A stretch of 64,000 bases of DNA, taken from NCBI RefSeq assembly GCF_000516985.1, contig NW_006917098.1, forward strand, positions 992,001 through 1,056,000. Reading direction: 5' to 3'. The DNA comes from Pestalotiopsis fici W106-1. Taxonomy: Eukaryota; Ascomycota; Sordariomycetes; Amphisphaeriales; Sporocadaceae. The position numbers were made by a program, and so were the translations under genes. The first letter of the stretch is position 1, and each line of letters opens with the position of its first letter. Shown piece after piece: positions 35,901 to 47,190 of this stretch. The notes under the pieces were generated by a model. The model saw only the letters and a list, made by a program, of their open reading frames with translations. It was not told where the DNA came from and searched no databases.

Positions 35901-36139
35901 TAGGTATCCGCATCTTGCAGCTAACTTCGGCGAGATAAAAAGAAAATAGAAGAGAAGCTGTACCACACTCAATGTCTACTTACTATTTGATTCAGGTTTT
36001 GATTACTGGGGGGCGCCGTGGTAGTGGTGGTTGTGGATGGCGCTGGTGCGGTTGTGCCAGGAGTAGGTGGCGGCGGAACTGGGGTGAATGTGCTGCCAGT
36101 CTGGCCAGCGCCCGTGGAAGGTGCGCCTGCATTAGACAT
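32977..36139 (-). CDS. TAF5: TAF5, WD40-repeat subunit of TFIID (and probably SAGA)
   Basis: Minus-strand exons are 35984-36139, 35012-35191, 34138-34961 and 32977-34084, giving 755 residues. Exons 2-4 are secure (introns 50 and 53 nt). Order of domains: Pro/Thr-rich N-terminus, LisH motif at about 46-72, TAF5 NTD2 helical domain at about 90-225, an acidic linker, then WD40 blades from about 390 to the C-terminus with [27 protein letters not shown] and GHTDYIS repeats. A Gly/Thr/Ala-rich insert sits near the end. The first exon is chosen because it ends NQNLNQI and the next begins [14 protein letters not shown], together forming the LisH motif. This requires a 792-nt intron. An alternative in-frame start at 35365 without that intron would give 761 residues. 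TAF5 scaffolds TFIID for RNA polymerase II initiation. Divergent from MED11. Confidence 0.93.
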
Positions 36140-36847
36140 GGTGATCGGAAGCGTGTCTTTTTTTTTTTACGCGTGTGTGGTGTTTGCTGAATGGGAATCA
36201 GACGTGTCTTGCGCTGTGATGCGCTGTGATGGTGCTGTTCTCTCCTGCCGGGCTGCCTCACTTGCTGCGTGTCGCGTTGAGCTGCATGCGCCGAGACAAT
36301 CTGGGCAACGAGGCCCTTGATAATTGGCGTAAAAGGCCTGCGGATCCAATCCTCTTTACTTGAATTAATGGTGGCTCTGCGTAGATGATGTCCAGCAAGG
36401 AAGCGCCGATTATTGATGATGCATTACCAGATGTCGCGGTCTTTGCTTGGTGGTGTTGAATGCGGCTCAAATGTGGATGCCGACAGACATGGAAGGAGTG
36501 AACCGTCACTCGCGAATTGGGCTGCCTGCTAGTCCAGAAGTGGTTTAGACGATCACAGCTCGGCCAAGGCCCCACCAAGAATCTGGAGAGAGTTCTTGAA
36601 GTGGGGTTTAGATCTGAACACGCCCAGCGCTGAGCCCGCCAAACATTGAATGCTTCTTTGCACATTAGGAACACCACCCGAGCCCCAACGAATGCAACGG
36701 CCATAAAGGTTCTCGGAGCGCTAAACTCTCGTCACAAAGTCAGATTGTGGCCATCTGATGGCGTCTTGTGCCTTCGCTTCCACCTCTTCAATACGTGCAG
36801 ATTGCTTCTGTGACCTCAGTTGATCCTTTAGTCCAATCGCAGCTACC
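36140..36847. promoter_or_regulatory. Divergent promoter region TAF5 / MED11
   Basis: About 700 bp lies between the first exon of TAF5 on the minus strand and the MED11 ATG. No convincing TATA element is visible on either side, as is usual for housekeeping genes. No coding sequence seen. Confidence 0.5.
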
Positions 36848-37451
36848 ATGGCATCTCAGAGCAGCATGGACGCAACTTCATTCGCGCCGTTTACCACCGC
36901 TGAGCGCATACAACAGCTCGGAGAGATCGACGAGGTTTGTGGCAAGGCTTTTCGCCTCGAAACAACTGTTGACTAACATCAGACTCTAGAGTATCGTCAG
37001 TCTCTTGCGAACCGCTGGTGCCGCTATCCAGAGCCTCAACAAGAAGGACCCCAACGAGGGAGACGGCGTCATGGATCTCGGTAATGGTGGCACCGACTCT
37101 GACGACGAAGATGACGAGAGCGGCAAGGACAGGGCCTTCAAACACCAAATGAACGACTTCATGAGAACCTTGCGCTCCGTCAACGTCCGGATGAAGCGAC
37201 AGATCTGGGGCTTGGAAGAAGCCGGCATCATCAAGTCGAGCGATGCTCCCCAAGGCGATGCAGCAAGCGACGAGAATGGCAAGACACTAGAGCCGGACGG
37301 CAATGGCAAGATTGGTGGCATGGACGTTGGCTGGCTGAACAGCAGAAGCAACAAGGTTGAGAGAGACATGGAGTCAGAGCTTTGGGATCAGGCAGAGGCC
37401 TTTTTGAAGGACATGATCAAGCAAGGTGACGACACCAAGATGACCCAGTAA
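36848..37451 (+). CDS. MED11: Mediator complex subunit 11
   Basis: Exons 36848-36934 and 36990-37451 (55-nt intron with a GTTTGT donor) join in phase 0 to give 182 residues. The joined sequence reads TAERIQQLGEIDE followed by SIVSLLRTAGAAIQSL, the N-terminal helix pair that defines Med11. In Mediator it pairs with Med22 in the head module, which contacts RNA polymerase II and TFIIH. An acidic Asp/Glu/Ser insert at about 60-75 and a Gly/Asn/Asp-rich stretch near 117-138 are probably loops. A final amphipathic helix ends near the C-terminus. Length is somewhat above the animal protein but normal for filamentous fungi. The neighbouring TAF5 gene also encodes a Pol II initiation factor. Confidence 0.88.
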
Positions 37452-38000
37452 AGGGGGCAGACGCGCAATATCATTTTCAGGCGTTTCGGTGTTTTAAAAT
37501 CTACGGCTTCACGATACCCCGGGCAACGATTTAAAATCTAGAATATGGATTCAATTGCATGTGCAAGGATGGCACCAAGAAATTTTCGGGCGAGTTATTT
37601 TTCGGTTGTAGCCACTGGCAGGGAACTTGAGGTTGAGATTATACAAGGAGCCTCGCAGAATAGCAATGATATAGAAATTGCAGAATGTGAGCATAAGGTA
37701 TCAACTGCGTGGTTAATTTCAAATCAGGAGTCTTTTATTGTCTTGGGTCTCAATACAGCTGCTCAGCCACGAGTTAACCCATTACAAACAGGCTACCACG
37801 GAGACGGCTAAGCAACCTTGGAATCAAGCAAGCAGCCATCAATCGTGTGGGCTTTTGGGCGCGGGCAGCTTTCGTCACTGCCACCCCGTAATTGGCCCGA
37901 GCTTCCCTCCCTCTTTCAACCAGCGATTGATTCCCATAGCTCAAACCTGTGACGACAACTTCCACTGATAACCCCATTTTGTTAATCACCACCGCTCAAG
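37452..38000. other. Intergenic between MED11 and VPS5
   Basis: 3' UTR of MED11 and promoter of VPS5. Nothing recognisable otherwise. Confidence 0.5.
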
Positions 38001-39820
38001 ATGGAATTCGGAGAAGGAGATTCGCCCTGGGGCGACGTGCCATCGCAGTCGTCCAAGCCCCCATCCATAACCCAGTCGTCGCAAGAGGCCGAGTCCTCGC
38101 AGCCGTCATCCCAGCCGTCCGTCAAGGCACCGGCAGCTCGGGGGCCGCGAAAGCCCATCCGCCGACTCCAGGCGCAACCGACGACAATCCAAGCCGACGA
38201 TCCCCTCGGTCCCTTGGGCCCTCTCGGCGATAACAATGCTGCTCCAGGCCTCGACTCACAGGCTGATGAGCCGCCGGCGCCGCCGCAGAAGGAGCAGCTG
38301 CCGATCCGCACAACGATGCCCCCGTCTGCGCGACCTCAGTCTGGGCCGAGAGATCCTCACTATATCGACGACGACGATGATGACCGACCCCTGGGTCCAA
38401 AGGTACCTCCTCCCGTGCAATCGGCGCAGCCTAGCCAGGTCAGAAGTGCCACTCAACCCAGCGTGGCCGTTGAGCAGGCAGCCAAGCCAAGCTTCAACAT
38501 TACTGTCGGCGATCCATACAAGGTTGGCGATCTGACCAGTTCGCACATTGTCTACTCGGTCCGAACGAAAACAACGTCAAAGGGATACAAGCAACCTGAG
38601 TTTGAGGTCAAGAGGAGATACCGGGACTTTCTATGGCTTTACAACACCATGCACGGCAATAACCCAGGTGTGGTTGTTCCCCCGCCTCCAGAGAAGCAGG
38701 CCTTGAACCGTTTCGAGACCAACTTTGTCGAGTCTCGTCGGCAAGCATTGGAGAAGATGTTGAACAAGATTGCTGCCCATCCGACACTGCAACATGACCC
38801 CGACTTGAAGCTGTTTCTCGAGAGCGAGTCATTCAATGTCGATGTGAAGCACAAGGAGCGCCGCGAGCCTATCCCAGGGGAGAGCAAGGGTGTCTTCAGC
38901 TCATTTGGTCTGAGTGTTGGCAGCAGCAACAAGTTCGTCGAGCAGGATGACGTAAGTAACAGACGCGACCATCCTGAAATCAGTGACTAACAAATGAGAT
39001 AGTGGTTCCACGACCGCAGGGTGTATCTTGATGCTCTTGAGAATCAACTTCGGGCACTGTTGAAGTCTATGGATACAATGGTAAACCAGCGCAAGGCCAT
39101 GGCTGAAGCTGCCGGAGACTTTTCAGCATCACTTCATGCTTTATCGACTGTCGAATTGAGCCACACTCTATCAGGGCCTTTGGACGCCTTATCGGAACTT
39201 CAAATCACCATTAGGGATGTGTACGATCGCCAAGCTCAGCAGGACGTGCTCACATTTGGCATCGTCATTGATGAGTACATTCGCCTGATTGGCAGTGTAA
39301 AGAAGGCATTTGATCAAAGACAAAAGGCATTCCACAGTTGGCACAGTGCCGAATCCGAGATGCAAAAGCGCAAGGCCAGCCAAGATAAACTCCTCCGTCA
39401 GGGCAAGTCACAACAAGATCGACTTAACCAGGTGAGCGCCGAGGTGGCCGATGCTGAGCGCAAGGTACACCAAGCTCGACTCTTGTTTGACGACATGGGC
39501 CGATTGATGCGCGCCGAGCTTGACAGGTTCGAACGCGAAAAGGTGGAGGACTTTAAGAGTGCTGTTGAGACATTCCTAGAGAGCTCCGTGGAGGCTCAAA
39601 AGGAGGTAAGTTGGTTGATGACCGTTTGCTTGTGAGGCCTCGGCTAATAATTGCCCAGCTTATTGAAAAATGGGAGACATTCCTCATGCAACTGGACGCT
39701 GAGGACGACGAGACCGTTTTTTACCGACCGCCCGTCATTGACTCGGGCGCTGGCAAGAGACCTGCTGGAGACACTGCCGTGGACAGAGCCAGAGCGCGGA
39801 TAGATGATGATTCTGATTAA
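38001..39820 (+). CDS. VPS5: Vps5/SNX1-type sorting nexin, retromer subunit
   Basis: Exons 38001-38951, 39003-39605 and 39659-39820 (introns 51 and 53 nt, all phase 0) give 571 residues. The first 160 residues are Pro/Ser/Gln-rich and disordered, with a run of six Asp near 123-128. A PX domain covers about 164-277, with RRYRDF at 205-210, the PPPPEKQ loop at 227-233 and RR at 246-247, the phosphoinositide-binding features. The rest, from about 318, is a long helical BAR domain. Vps5 forms a dimer with Vps17 on endosomes, senses PI3P and curvature, and works with the Vps26-Vps29-Vps35 trimer to return receptors to the Golgi. The intron between PX and BAR falls at a natural domain boundary. Assignment rests on the PX-BAR layout. 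Confidence 0.93.
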
Positions 39821-40215
39821 TTGGAGCGGGCGGACTCAACTTTTATAGATGCCGAACCACCAAGAAGTCCACTTTAGTAACATATTGACTGTAATCACTT
39901 GCGTCCTGGATGGGCTATACCCGGTAGCGTCACGATAAAAGTAGATGATAATTGAATTTTATACTTTTCGTCCAGAAAAGCATGTATAGCCTTTACTTTC
40001 TATTTTTGTCATAATATGCTGACAAATTTGTACATATGATACAATGTTGGTGTTGTATGTGAAGCCTCGAGTTTCGACCTGGCTTCTTGATGCTGGTCAA
40101 TATAGCCAAAAGGTGAATCGGAAAAATTGGCCATCCATCCATCTTCGTGATTGGCATGCTCAAATACCCAGGAATAAAGACCTCAATGAATTGTTGCAGT
40201 CCAGCCTCGATCCGC
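39821..40215. other. Convergent 3' region of VPS5 and the bL31m gene
   Basis: Short AT-rich interval holding both 3' UTRs. Nothing else seen. Confidence 0.5.
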
Positions 40216-40773
40216 TCACTTCTTCTTCGGGGCCGCCTTTGGCTTCTCATCTTTTATCTCCACGGCATATCGAGAGACCAACTCATCCAGAGAAAACGGA
40301 TCCTCCTCAACGGCCTTGGCGGCGACCTTCTTGGTGCCCTCGGCCGCATCATCTGCACCTGCTTCCTCCTCGGCGCCCGAGCCCGGCAGATCCCAAGTCC
40401 GGCCAAAGCGTTCTCTGAAGGCGGCCAGCTTACCAGCCTCGTCGACCTCGACGTTCTTGAGGGTGCGCTCGCTGGGGTTCCAGAGCAGGTGGTTGCGCGT
40501 GTCCTTGACGGACTTGTAGAGGGCGTAGGGCGACGTGGTGCGCATCGTGTACGTGGAGCCGTCTGAGAGCTGCACCAGCTGCGTGAACATGTACGGCCGC
40601 TTGTGCCGGCGGATCAGGTTGGCGTTGCGCGTCTGCTGCTGCGTCTGCGCCGAGAGGAAGCCCGGCGCCAGCGGCGTCGAGGTCACGGACGATGTCGTTG
40701 TGCTGGTCTGCGGTGTCAGGGAGTTGATGGCGAGAGCGCATGTCGGGCGCCTCGATACGCGGAGAGTCGCCAT
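40216..40773 (-). CDS. MRPL36: Mitochondrial large-subunit ribosomal protein bL31m
   Basis: Single exon, 185 residues from the ATG at 40773. The frame is open further upstream, but this ATG begins a typical mitochondrial presequence rich in Arg, Ser and Thr with no acidic residues for the first 50 or so positions. The core from RRHKRPYMFTQLVQLSDGS to about residue 125 (a KNVEVDEAGKLAAF segment) is the fungal mitochondrial L31-type domain, with the TMRTTSPYALYKS and NHLLWNPSERTL stretches. An acidic then Lys-rich tail follows, ending in three lysines. It should be part of the 54S mitoribosomal subunit near the central protuberance. A short TG microsatellite-like tract lies just upstream of the start. 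Confidence 0.88.
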   Translation of the reverse strand: MATLRVSRRPTCALAINSLTPQTSTTTSSVTSTPLAPGFLSAQTQQQTRNANLIRRHKRPYMFTQLVQLSDGSTYTMRTTSPYALYKSVKDTRNHLLWNPSERTLKNVEVDEAGKLAAFRERFGRTWDLPGSGAEEEAGADDAAEGTKKVAAKAVEEDPFSLDELVSRYAVEIKDEKPKAAPKKK

Positions 40774-41296
40774 TGTGTGTGTGTATGTGTGGTGTGTGAT
40801 GTGTCGACGGGTGCTGAAATGACACCCTAGGGCCTGCGCTCTAGCTACTGGCTCAATTGATGAGTTATGAGGACGTGGACACACGATCGAAGAGAGACGA
40901 TTCAGGGTGGAAGGCGGACAGCTGTTGCGAGAACTGATCCTCTAAACCTTCAGGGTCGACGATGCGGTTAGCTTGAACCTCAAAAAATGTTACGGCGGCG
41001 GCCGGGGGTCGCAGGCCGGGGTGGATCTTCACATGAGCTACAGCACATACCCCAAGGTGCGGTAGGTACGTATCCTTGCATTTCTTATCGTTATCGGCAG
41101 CGCGGGTCGCGCCCATTAAATCATGGGAGCTTAAGTGCTGCTATGACATTGGTGCTTTCACTTTGTATTAAATAGTTGTCCATTCATAATAAAGCTTGCC
41201 CAAGCTTCTGGCGACATTCTTGCCGCCAATTGTCTCTTGTTCTCTATTGTATTATTCTTCCATGTTTTCTCGAATGACATACTGCTGGGCCATGCA
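40774..41296. promoter_or_regulatory. Divergent promoter region bL31m / flavin-reductase-like gene
   Basis: 523 bp between two starts facing away from each other, both for predicted mitochondrial proteins. It contains the GT-rich tract of about 40776-40800. No TATA element that I would trust. Confidence 0.45.
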
Positions 41297-42695
41297 ATGA
41301 AGAGCCTTCATTTCCTTTCAAGAGCATCACGCATCTCGTTCAGTCAACATGCAGTCCTCCGCCCTGACATAGCTGGTGTCAGCAGTACCTGCAGGATATC
41401 TACTCCAAGGAAACCATATAGCACCGACCAACTGGAATGTATGTCTATACATACTAGATTATCATGTCCTGGCTAGTACTGACCGATCGGCAACTGCAGG
41501 GACATCTGAACGAATCCGGGATGAATGGCACAAGCAGGCAGACACTGCAGAGGCCTCTGCTACGACAAGCGCAACGCTTGAGTCGATAGAAAGCTCCGAG
41601 GCTTCTACGGACCATCCTCTAAATCCATTAGAAAATGCCTCTAAGAGCCAACTACGAAAAGATCGTTTTCGTCATTTAAATCCAACATCCGACGAAGAGA
41701 AGGCTGATATAAGAGCCCACCCAACCACGTTTCGAAGGTTGATGCGGCATGTGACTCAACCCGTGGTGGTTGTTTCCAGCTTGGCAATACCTGGACAAGG
41801 GCATGATCCATGGCGCGCTTCCCGTGCGAGGGAAGACTTTCTCGAAAACCCCTTCGAGAACCCCTACGAGATGGAAGAAGACGGAGACGGTTCTAAGCCA
41901 GTACCGCGCGCCATGACGGTCGGATCATTCACTTCGCTGAATGTCAGACCCGTACCACGCATCATGTTCAATGTCAATCGGCCAAGCAAAACGTACGATG
42001 CGATCAAAACAAGTCACCGCTTCAATGTCCATATTCTCGCAGATAATAAAGAAGGTGCACTTCTCGCGGAGCACTACTCAAAAGGTCACTCCAGAATAGA
42101 TTTTGTTCCGGATGATAATAATTATCCGGAACTGTTGAGTAGAGTAACTTCGGACTTTGCCCGAAAAGCCATCTTGAAAGACGGCTTGGGGCTCGCAGTC
42201 GAAGGCTCCGACAAACTAGGTGGTTTATTTGTCCACGGTGCCCGCAGATGGACGAGGGAGTGGGAGAACTGGCAGAAAAAGAAGTTCGAGTCCGAGCATA
42301 CTTGGACCCCATTTACCAGGGAAGCAATGCCCAGACTTGAAAGCGACGGCATCCTTTACACCTTGCGCTGCGTGGTTCGCAGATGGACTAAAGGCGGCTC
42401 GGCGCGGCAATTCCGCTCCGGGCTGCTCGAGCTGGACGCGGCCACTGCTCTCGTCATTGGAAACGTACAGGAGGTTATCTATGGTAGCCTCAAAGATGAG
42501 GACGAGCCAGAAATGAAACCTGCGTTGTCTTATTCATTTCAACAGTACATTCAACGAGGTGACCCAGTCAACTTATCGGAAAGCCATAAGACAGAGAAGG
42601 TCTACGGAAACACCCTAAAAGCCGAGAAGGAAAACAAGCCAGAGACTAAAGACGACATTCCAAAAATGCAACGGCCTCAAATGTACCTGGAGTAA
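41297..42695 (+). CDS. Flavin-reductase-like (FMN-binding split barrel) protein, probably mitochondrial
   Basis: Exons 41297-41438 and 41500-42695 (61-nt intron, gtatgt...ctgcag) give 445 residues, the splice creating a Trp codon. The first 45 residues are Arg/Ser/His-rich without acidic residues until Asp28, like a mitochondrial presequence. The flavin-reductase-like domain begins near residue 120 with FRRLMRHVTQPVVVVSS. It continues with AMTVGSFTSLNVRPVP and the FNVNRPSKTYDAI segment, the FMN-contact core of this fold, extending to about 355. An insert near 150-180 and a charged tail are not part of the core fold. Relatives use FMN and NAD(P)H or act as flavin carriers; the partner is unknown. 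A longer unspliced frame starts at 41376 but lacks the presequence. Confidence 0.85.
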
Positions 42696-44114
42696 CACAC
42701 TTGAGCAATACCCCTGTAGAGCACCCTGTATATAGGCGAAATATCGCTTAGATATTGTATAAGAAACCATATATAGAATCAAATTAAAGCGCTAAGTGTA
42801 ATGCTTTCTTGCTTTATCAATAAAATATAACAGAATATCCAAGAATTGATTCTATTTTAAAATATCAAAAGAAAGGGAGGGAGGGACAAAGCAGACACAT
42901 TATGAAAATGGACCAGCAAAAAAAGGCAGGAACAAGAAGAAAAAAATAATAAGTCAATCAGAGCCAACAACCCACAAACCACCGGCATACGTCGACCTTC
43001 CTGGTGGCGCTATATTGTAATACGGCATTCCAGTCATATTGGCACCGACATGGTTCATCAGCCCTCCAGTGAGGGTATCGCACAAAGGTCAGGGTTCATT
43101 CACATGGGAGTTGAACCCATAACTGTTATATAGAGCGTTTGTTCTATTAACAACTTGATTAGGCAGCCTGATTCTGCATTTCTAATCCATTAATTTGGGT
43201 CAAGATGGGAGAGTCTTTCATTCTTGCGTTTGTGTGCATTGATTCATCTAATAATTCCTTTATTTCTTTTTTGTGCCGTGTCCTTTGGAAACGCCTGTGT
43301 CGTGTGCTTGTCAAGACATGATGGAGATTCACTGTTCCAGAGTAGTCCAAAGACCTGCACAATCATGGATAGACGAGATGAACGTACATAATTACAAATG
43401 CCATGATTCCATTTTTTTTTTTGAAATAACTTCTGACTTGCAACATGCTTTCTGCCATCAGGTAAGGTGCTGCTGCACCCAGTAGGTACATATCTGGGCA
43501 ATGCCAATCATGAACGTTTTGTCCAACCAAAAATTGGCCGTTGGTCGTTTGTGTTTGTCAAGGCTGGTGAAAGTTTTATCGCCTTGCTCAAGCCTGTGCC
43601 TTCCAACTCCAATAACTGTTTACTTAGGTATCCAGAGCTTTAAATTAGAGTCGACATTTGGGAAATTCTTACCACTTTGACAAGTGCAATATTCCCTTTG
43701 TGATTTGACAAAGATTACATTTCAGTCACATGAGGCCAGAATCACACATAATCACACAAGACAAGACAATTGTAGTAAGAAACAGAAATGCAGACTAAAG
43801 ACAGCGTCTATGGACAAGTTGCTTCATTTCCACCTGTGACAACTTTGTGTGAAAATAATGGCCATCATTTGACCGTCTGCCCTTGAAGTCCCCTTGATTG
43901 AATAAAACTCATTTCCTCCTGCCTCTCCTTTCTCTCTCCTTTTCCTGGGGGTAAGAATAATGCAGGCTGATCGAGTGCAATGCTTATTAATGATTCACCC
44001 TGCCGCGGTGAGGAAATCTATGCCCAACCACAAAAGACAGACTGTCGGAGGGTAGGAGTGGCGATTGATAATATGGCTAAGTGAAGGGTGCTGTGTCCGA
44101 TTTTGCTGCGTACC
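42696..44114. other. Intergenic, convergent 3' ends
   Basis: 1.4 kb between two converging genes. AT-rich near 42700-42960, with A-runs. A tRNA-like T-arm at 43104-43120 was examined and rejected. No gene seen. Confidence 0.5.
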
Positions 44115-45120
44115 TCAATCGAAGACCCAAAGCATAGGAATATTGAGGTCTCTCTTGAGGTCTTTGAAGCAATCCCCAAGACCAGGCCCAATGGCGACTT
44201 TCTGGGGCTGTTTCAGCGTTCCAGGCTCTAGGGCTATAGCAATCTGATATTGGGGTTTAGTTATGTTGAAATGCCATGACTCCAGTGCGCTACTGATAAT
44301 TCCATCTCGCGGGTAATCATCTACTTGAATCTGGTCACCGTGGGCCTCTTCGTCAGGATCCTCTGTCCCAAGTGCCTCGAACAAGAGATTAATGGTGTAA
44401 TCTTGCTTGATGCAATAATCTCTTTCCCAGCCGCAGCCACGAGACGGCTGTTTAGGCCACAGCGTTCGGATACGTGGCATGGCTTGAGGCATCTCGCCGT
44501 AGTGTTTGGCCAGCGTCTCTGTAAATCGGGAGTTGATAGAGGAGTAAAAGGCGAAAACTACCCTGTCGGCCACGTCGTTCAACACCTCCCTAAAGAGGTC
44601 AGGTGATGCCTTCATGACACTGAGTCTGAAGAGCGGGTTTTCATATTTGCTTTCAAAGTTCGAGCCGTCGCCGTCATGCATGTCCAGCGCTACAAGAACT
44701 GTTGCACCGTCATTGATGTCGCTGATAACTTTGTATTCATCTTGTGGCTCGAGTCGAATGTGGCGTCTGACTGGTATCGCGGGGAGTGCAATAGTGGCGA
44801 GTTCTCGCCAGATCAATCGTCGAATCTCTCGCGGCAGATCTGGCATTGGGCGCGACAGCTCTTGTTGAACTGTAGGTCCGGGATCCGAAAGCTTGACTCT
44901 CTTGGAATCAGACCAATCCTCATTGTCGGAAGTGTACTCAAAGTCGGAAGGCTGCTCTACACAGTCAGACTCCTCATGGTCGGAAGTGTCCTCAATATCA
45001 GGGGACTCCTGAAAGTCGGAGTCCTGTTCAAGGTAGTGAGTATGCGTGCAATGACAGGGGCAGGTACGCAAGGGAAGGCGGCGAGCTTGGGGTGATACTC
45101 ACGCGAGTTCCCTCATCCAT
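44115..45120 (-). CDS. Uncharacterised protein with acidic N-terminus and F-box/2EXR-like segment
   Basis: Minus-strand exons 45103-45120 and 44115-45023 (79-nt intron, gtgagt...gaacag) give 308 residues. The first exon codes only MDEGTR, but its ATG and donor are clean, and using it avoids a Cys/His-rich N-terminus translated from the intron. Without it the frame would start at 45071. Residues 7-47 are dense in Asp, Glu and Ser with imperfect internal repeats. A PDLPREIRRLIWREL segment at 67-81 resembles the start of F-box or 2EXR-type fungal domains. The remainder is a mixed alpha/beta region with no motif I recognise. Such proteins are numerous and poorly characterised in filamentous fungi. 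No membrane or secretion signals. Confidence 0.65.
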
Positions 45121-47190
45121 CGTCGTGGATGGGCGCCGACGCTAAAAGTACTGCTGGCACGAAATCCTGATGGGCTTGTCGCCGAGCTGTTGGTTGATGC
45201 GGCGTGCGATGAGGTTGTTCAAGGGTTAACGGTTGTGTTGCTTTTTTGTTTTTGCAGGTTCGTTGGAGTCGCGTCGTTTGTGTGGAGGTTCAAGTCCGCC
45301 GAGATTTGGGCAGGAGAGAGGTTTTGAAACGCACAGCCTTGCTTCAGTCCAATGGGATAACAAGAATCTAGTGTGGTGACAAGTTTTGTGCTTGCCTTGT
45401 TAACGTCGGCGTGGTGTGGATCAAGGAAGAACAATCCAAACAAGAACAATCGGGGAAAATGTGATAAGCAAAGGAGGGGGGGAGATAATAGTATTGAGCT
45501 GTGAAAGCCCCCTTAAAGATTCATGTGGAATAACAGCTATTACAATAATCTGGGGGTTACTCCAGTGGGATAGCTTTGGATTGTCGAAACGGCCTTCCCC
45601 CAGTCGGTTCTTCTCGACGGAGTAGTGTACGATTGTTCGCCTCCTACTCTTGATAAATTTGAGTGATGTGACAATCGTGTTTCTGTACCTCGGTTGTTGA
45701 GGTTTGGAATGACTACCGTCCTGTTGCAAGTCTTTATCCCAGAACAATACCAAAGAAAACACCATCCTTCCAAAATTTCAATACATATATAGATTCCCCT
45801 CTATTCTACTTGGTATCGATCCATCAGGCTTCGTACTGGCTGTGCGACTCTGGTCGGCATCAAGTCTCACTCAAATGCCAAAGCTGATCCATTCGAGTTC
45901 GGATACAATGCTTCCAATGTTTTCTGTTCTCATTGTCACTTTTTCCGACTTGTGATTAACAGTCTGGCCACTTTCAGTGATGCTGGGGATGCAGAGCCTC
46001 AGAGAATCTCCATCAGTCGCTCCGGATTCCTTCCATCTAACAAAGATGATGTGAAAGTAGAGACAAGCGTTTTTGGATTCATGAGCAATACTCCCGCAAA
46101 TGCCCGTTGGAGGCTATTGTTCCAAGATTGGCTTTAGATATTGGTCTCTGACCAGGAGACTAACAATCTACTCATGTAGTTGCAGGTGGAATGAACGAAG
46201 GGCTCCTCAACCCCGTCATCGGCTGGTAAGCACTGCTTTCAGCAAGATTCCAGAGATCAGCTCCTGCCAATGGTAGCTGAGTATGTTGTTTCAAGAACTG
46301 ATCCTTGTTCAAGAGGTGATATTGCCTTTCTGGACTGGCCTCTACAAACGCTTCCTATGTGGGTGGAATGTTCCCATCATGGAGGGTGCGTAGTACCACA
46401 TTCAGCAGAGTTGCGAGACAGACCATCATGTAAGACTGAACACTAGACATACATGGAGCTTGAGATCATCCTGTGAACTAGGATGTTACTCGTTTGTGTC
46501 GTTTCTGTGTTTCAACGGAACAATCCCCTTTCCTGGATGTTTGAGGACGAATGGAATATCCTTCAATATATCGTGGTAAGTTTAAACTTTCCCTGGATAC
46601 AACAATCTGGGACTTGTCTGCTGTTCAATTGAAAGCTTTGTCAGCGTTCAACAGGTGATTCCGCGGAAAATCTAGAACAATGGTAATAATTGATGTTTTC
46701 TATCGCCACAAGTCATCATGCAGCCCAAATAGAGAGAGGGAAAAAAAAAACAAAAAAAAAAAAAACTAGGGTCGAATTTCGGTACAGGTATCACGAATAC
46801 AGCATTCGGATAGACTCGGTCTGTTTTCACAGATTGCCTTGATGACACTCCCTTTGCGCAATCGTCTGTGTTTCTACCGCGATAGCTAGTTAAAATGCTT
46901 TCTCAGGAAAACATCATCGACATGCTACTCATCTATGAGGCGAACTTGCTTGGCCTATACTGTCTCAAAATTACAGCTCTTGATCCAGCCCCAGGAATAC
47001 TTCTCGCAAATCCATTAAACATCGCGCTCTTGCACGTCCCGACAACAATGCCGTTGTAGAGCCAGATTTCGACAGTCGCCAACACTCAGTAAGACAGGAA
47101 GGATTACAGCGCAATGGGGAAGACTTGATCAATATCAATGTCCTCTGAAGCACCGTCGTTGGCACATGTCTCGCTGGAGCCGCTCGAGGC
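45121..47190. other. Gene-poor interval
   Basis: Contains the promoter of the preceding minus-strand gene and 3' sequence of the gene at 47191. A poly-A tract is at about 46741-46766. On the minus strand, about 46970-47190 continues the reading frame of the 47191 gene past stops (see findings). No intact gene is recognised. Confidence 0.45.

Noticed and set aside
35972..36320. Plus-strand frames of 72 and 100 codons
   Set aside because: They are antisense to the Pro/Thr-rich first exon of TAF5 and owe their openness to that composition.
43104..43120. tRNA-like T-arm (atgggagttgaacccat)
   Set aside because: No matching acceptor, D-arm or anticodon arm could be formed around it on either strand.
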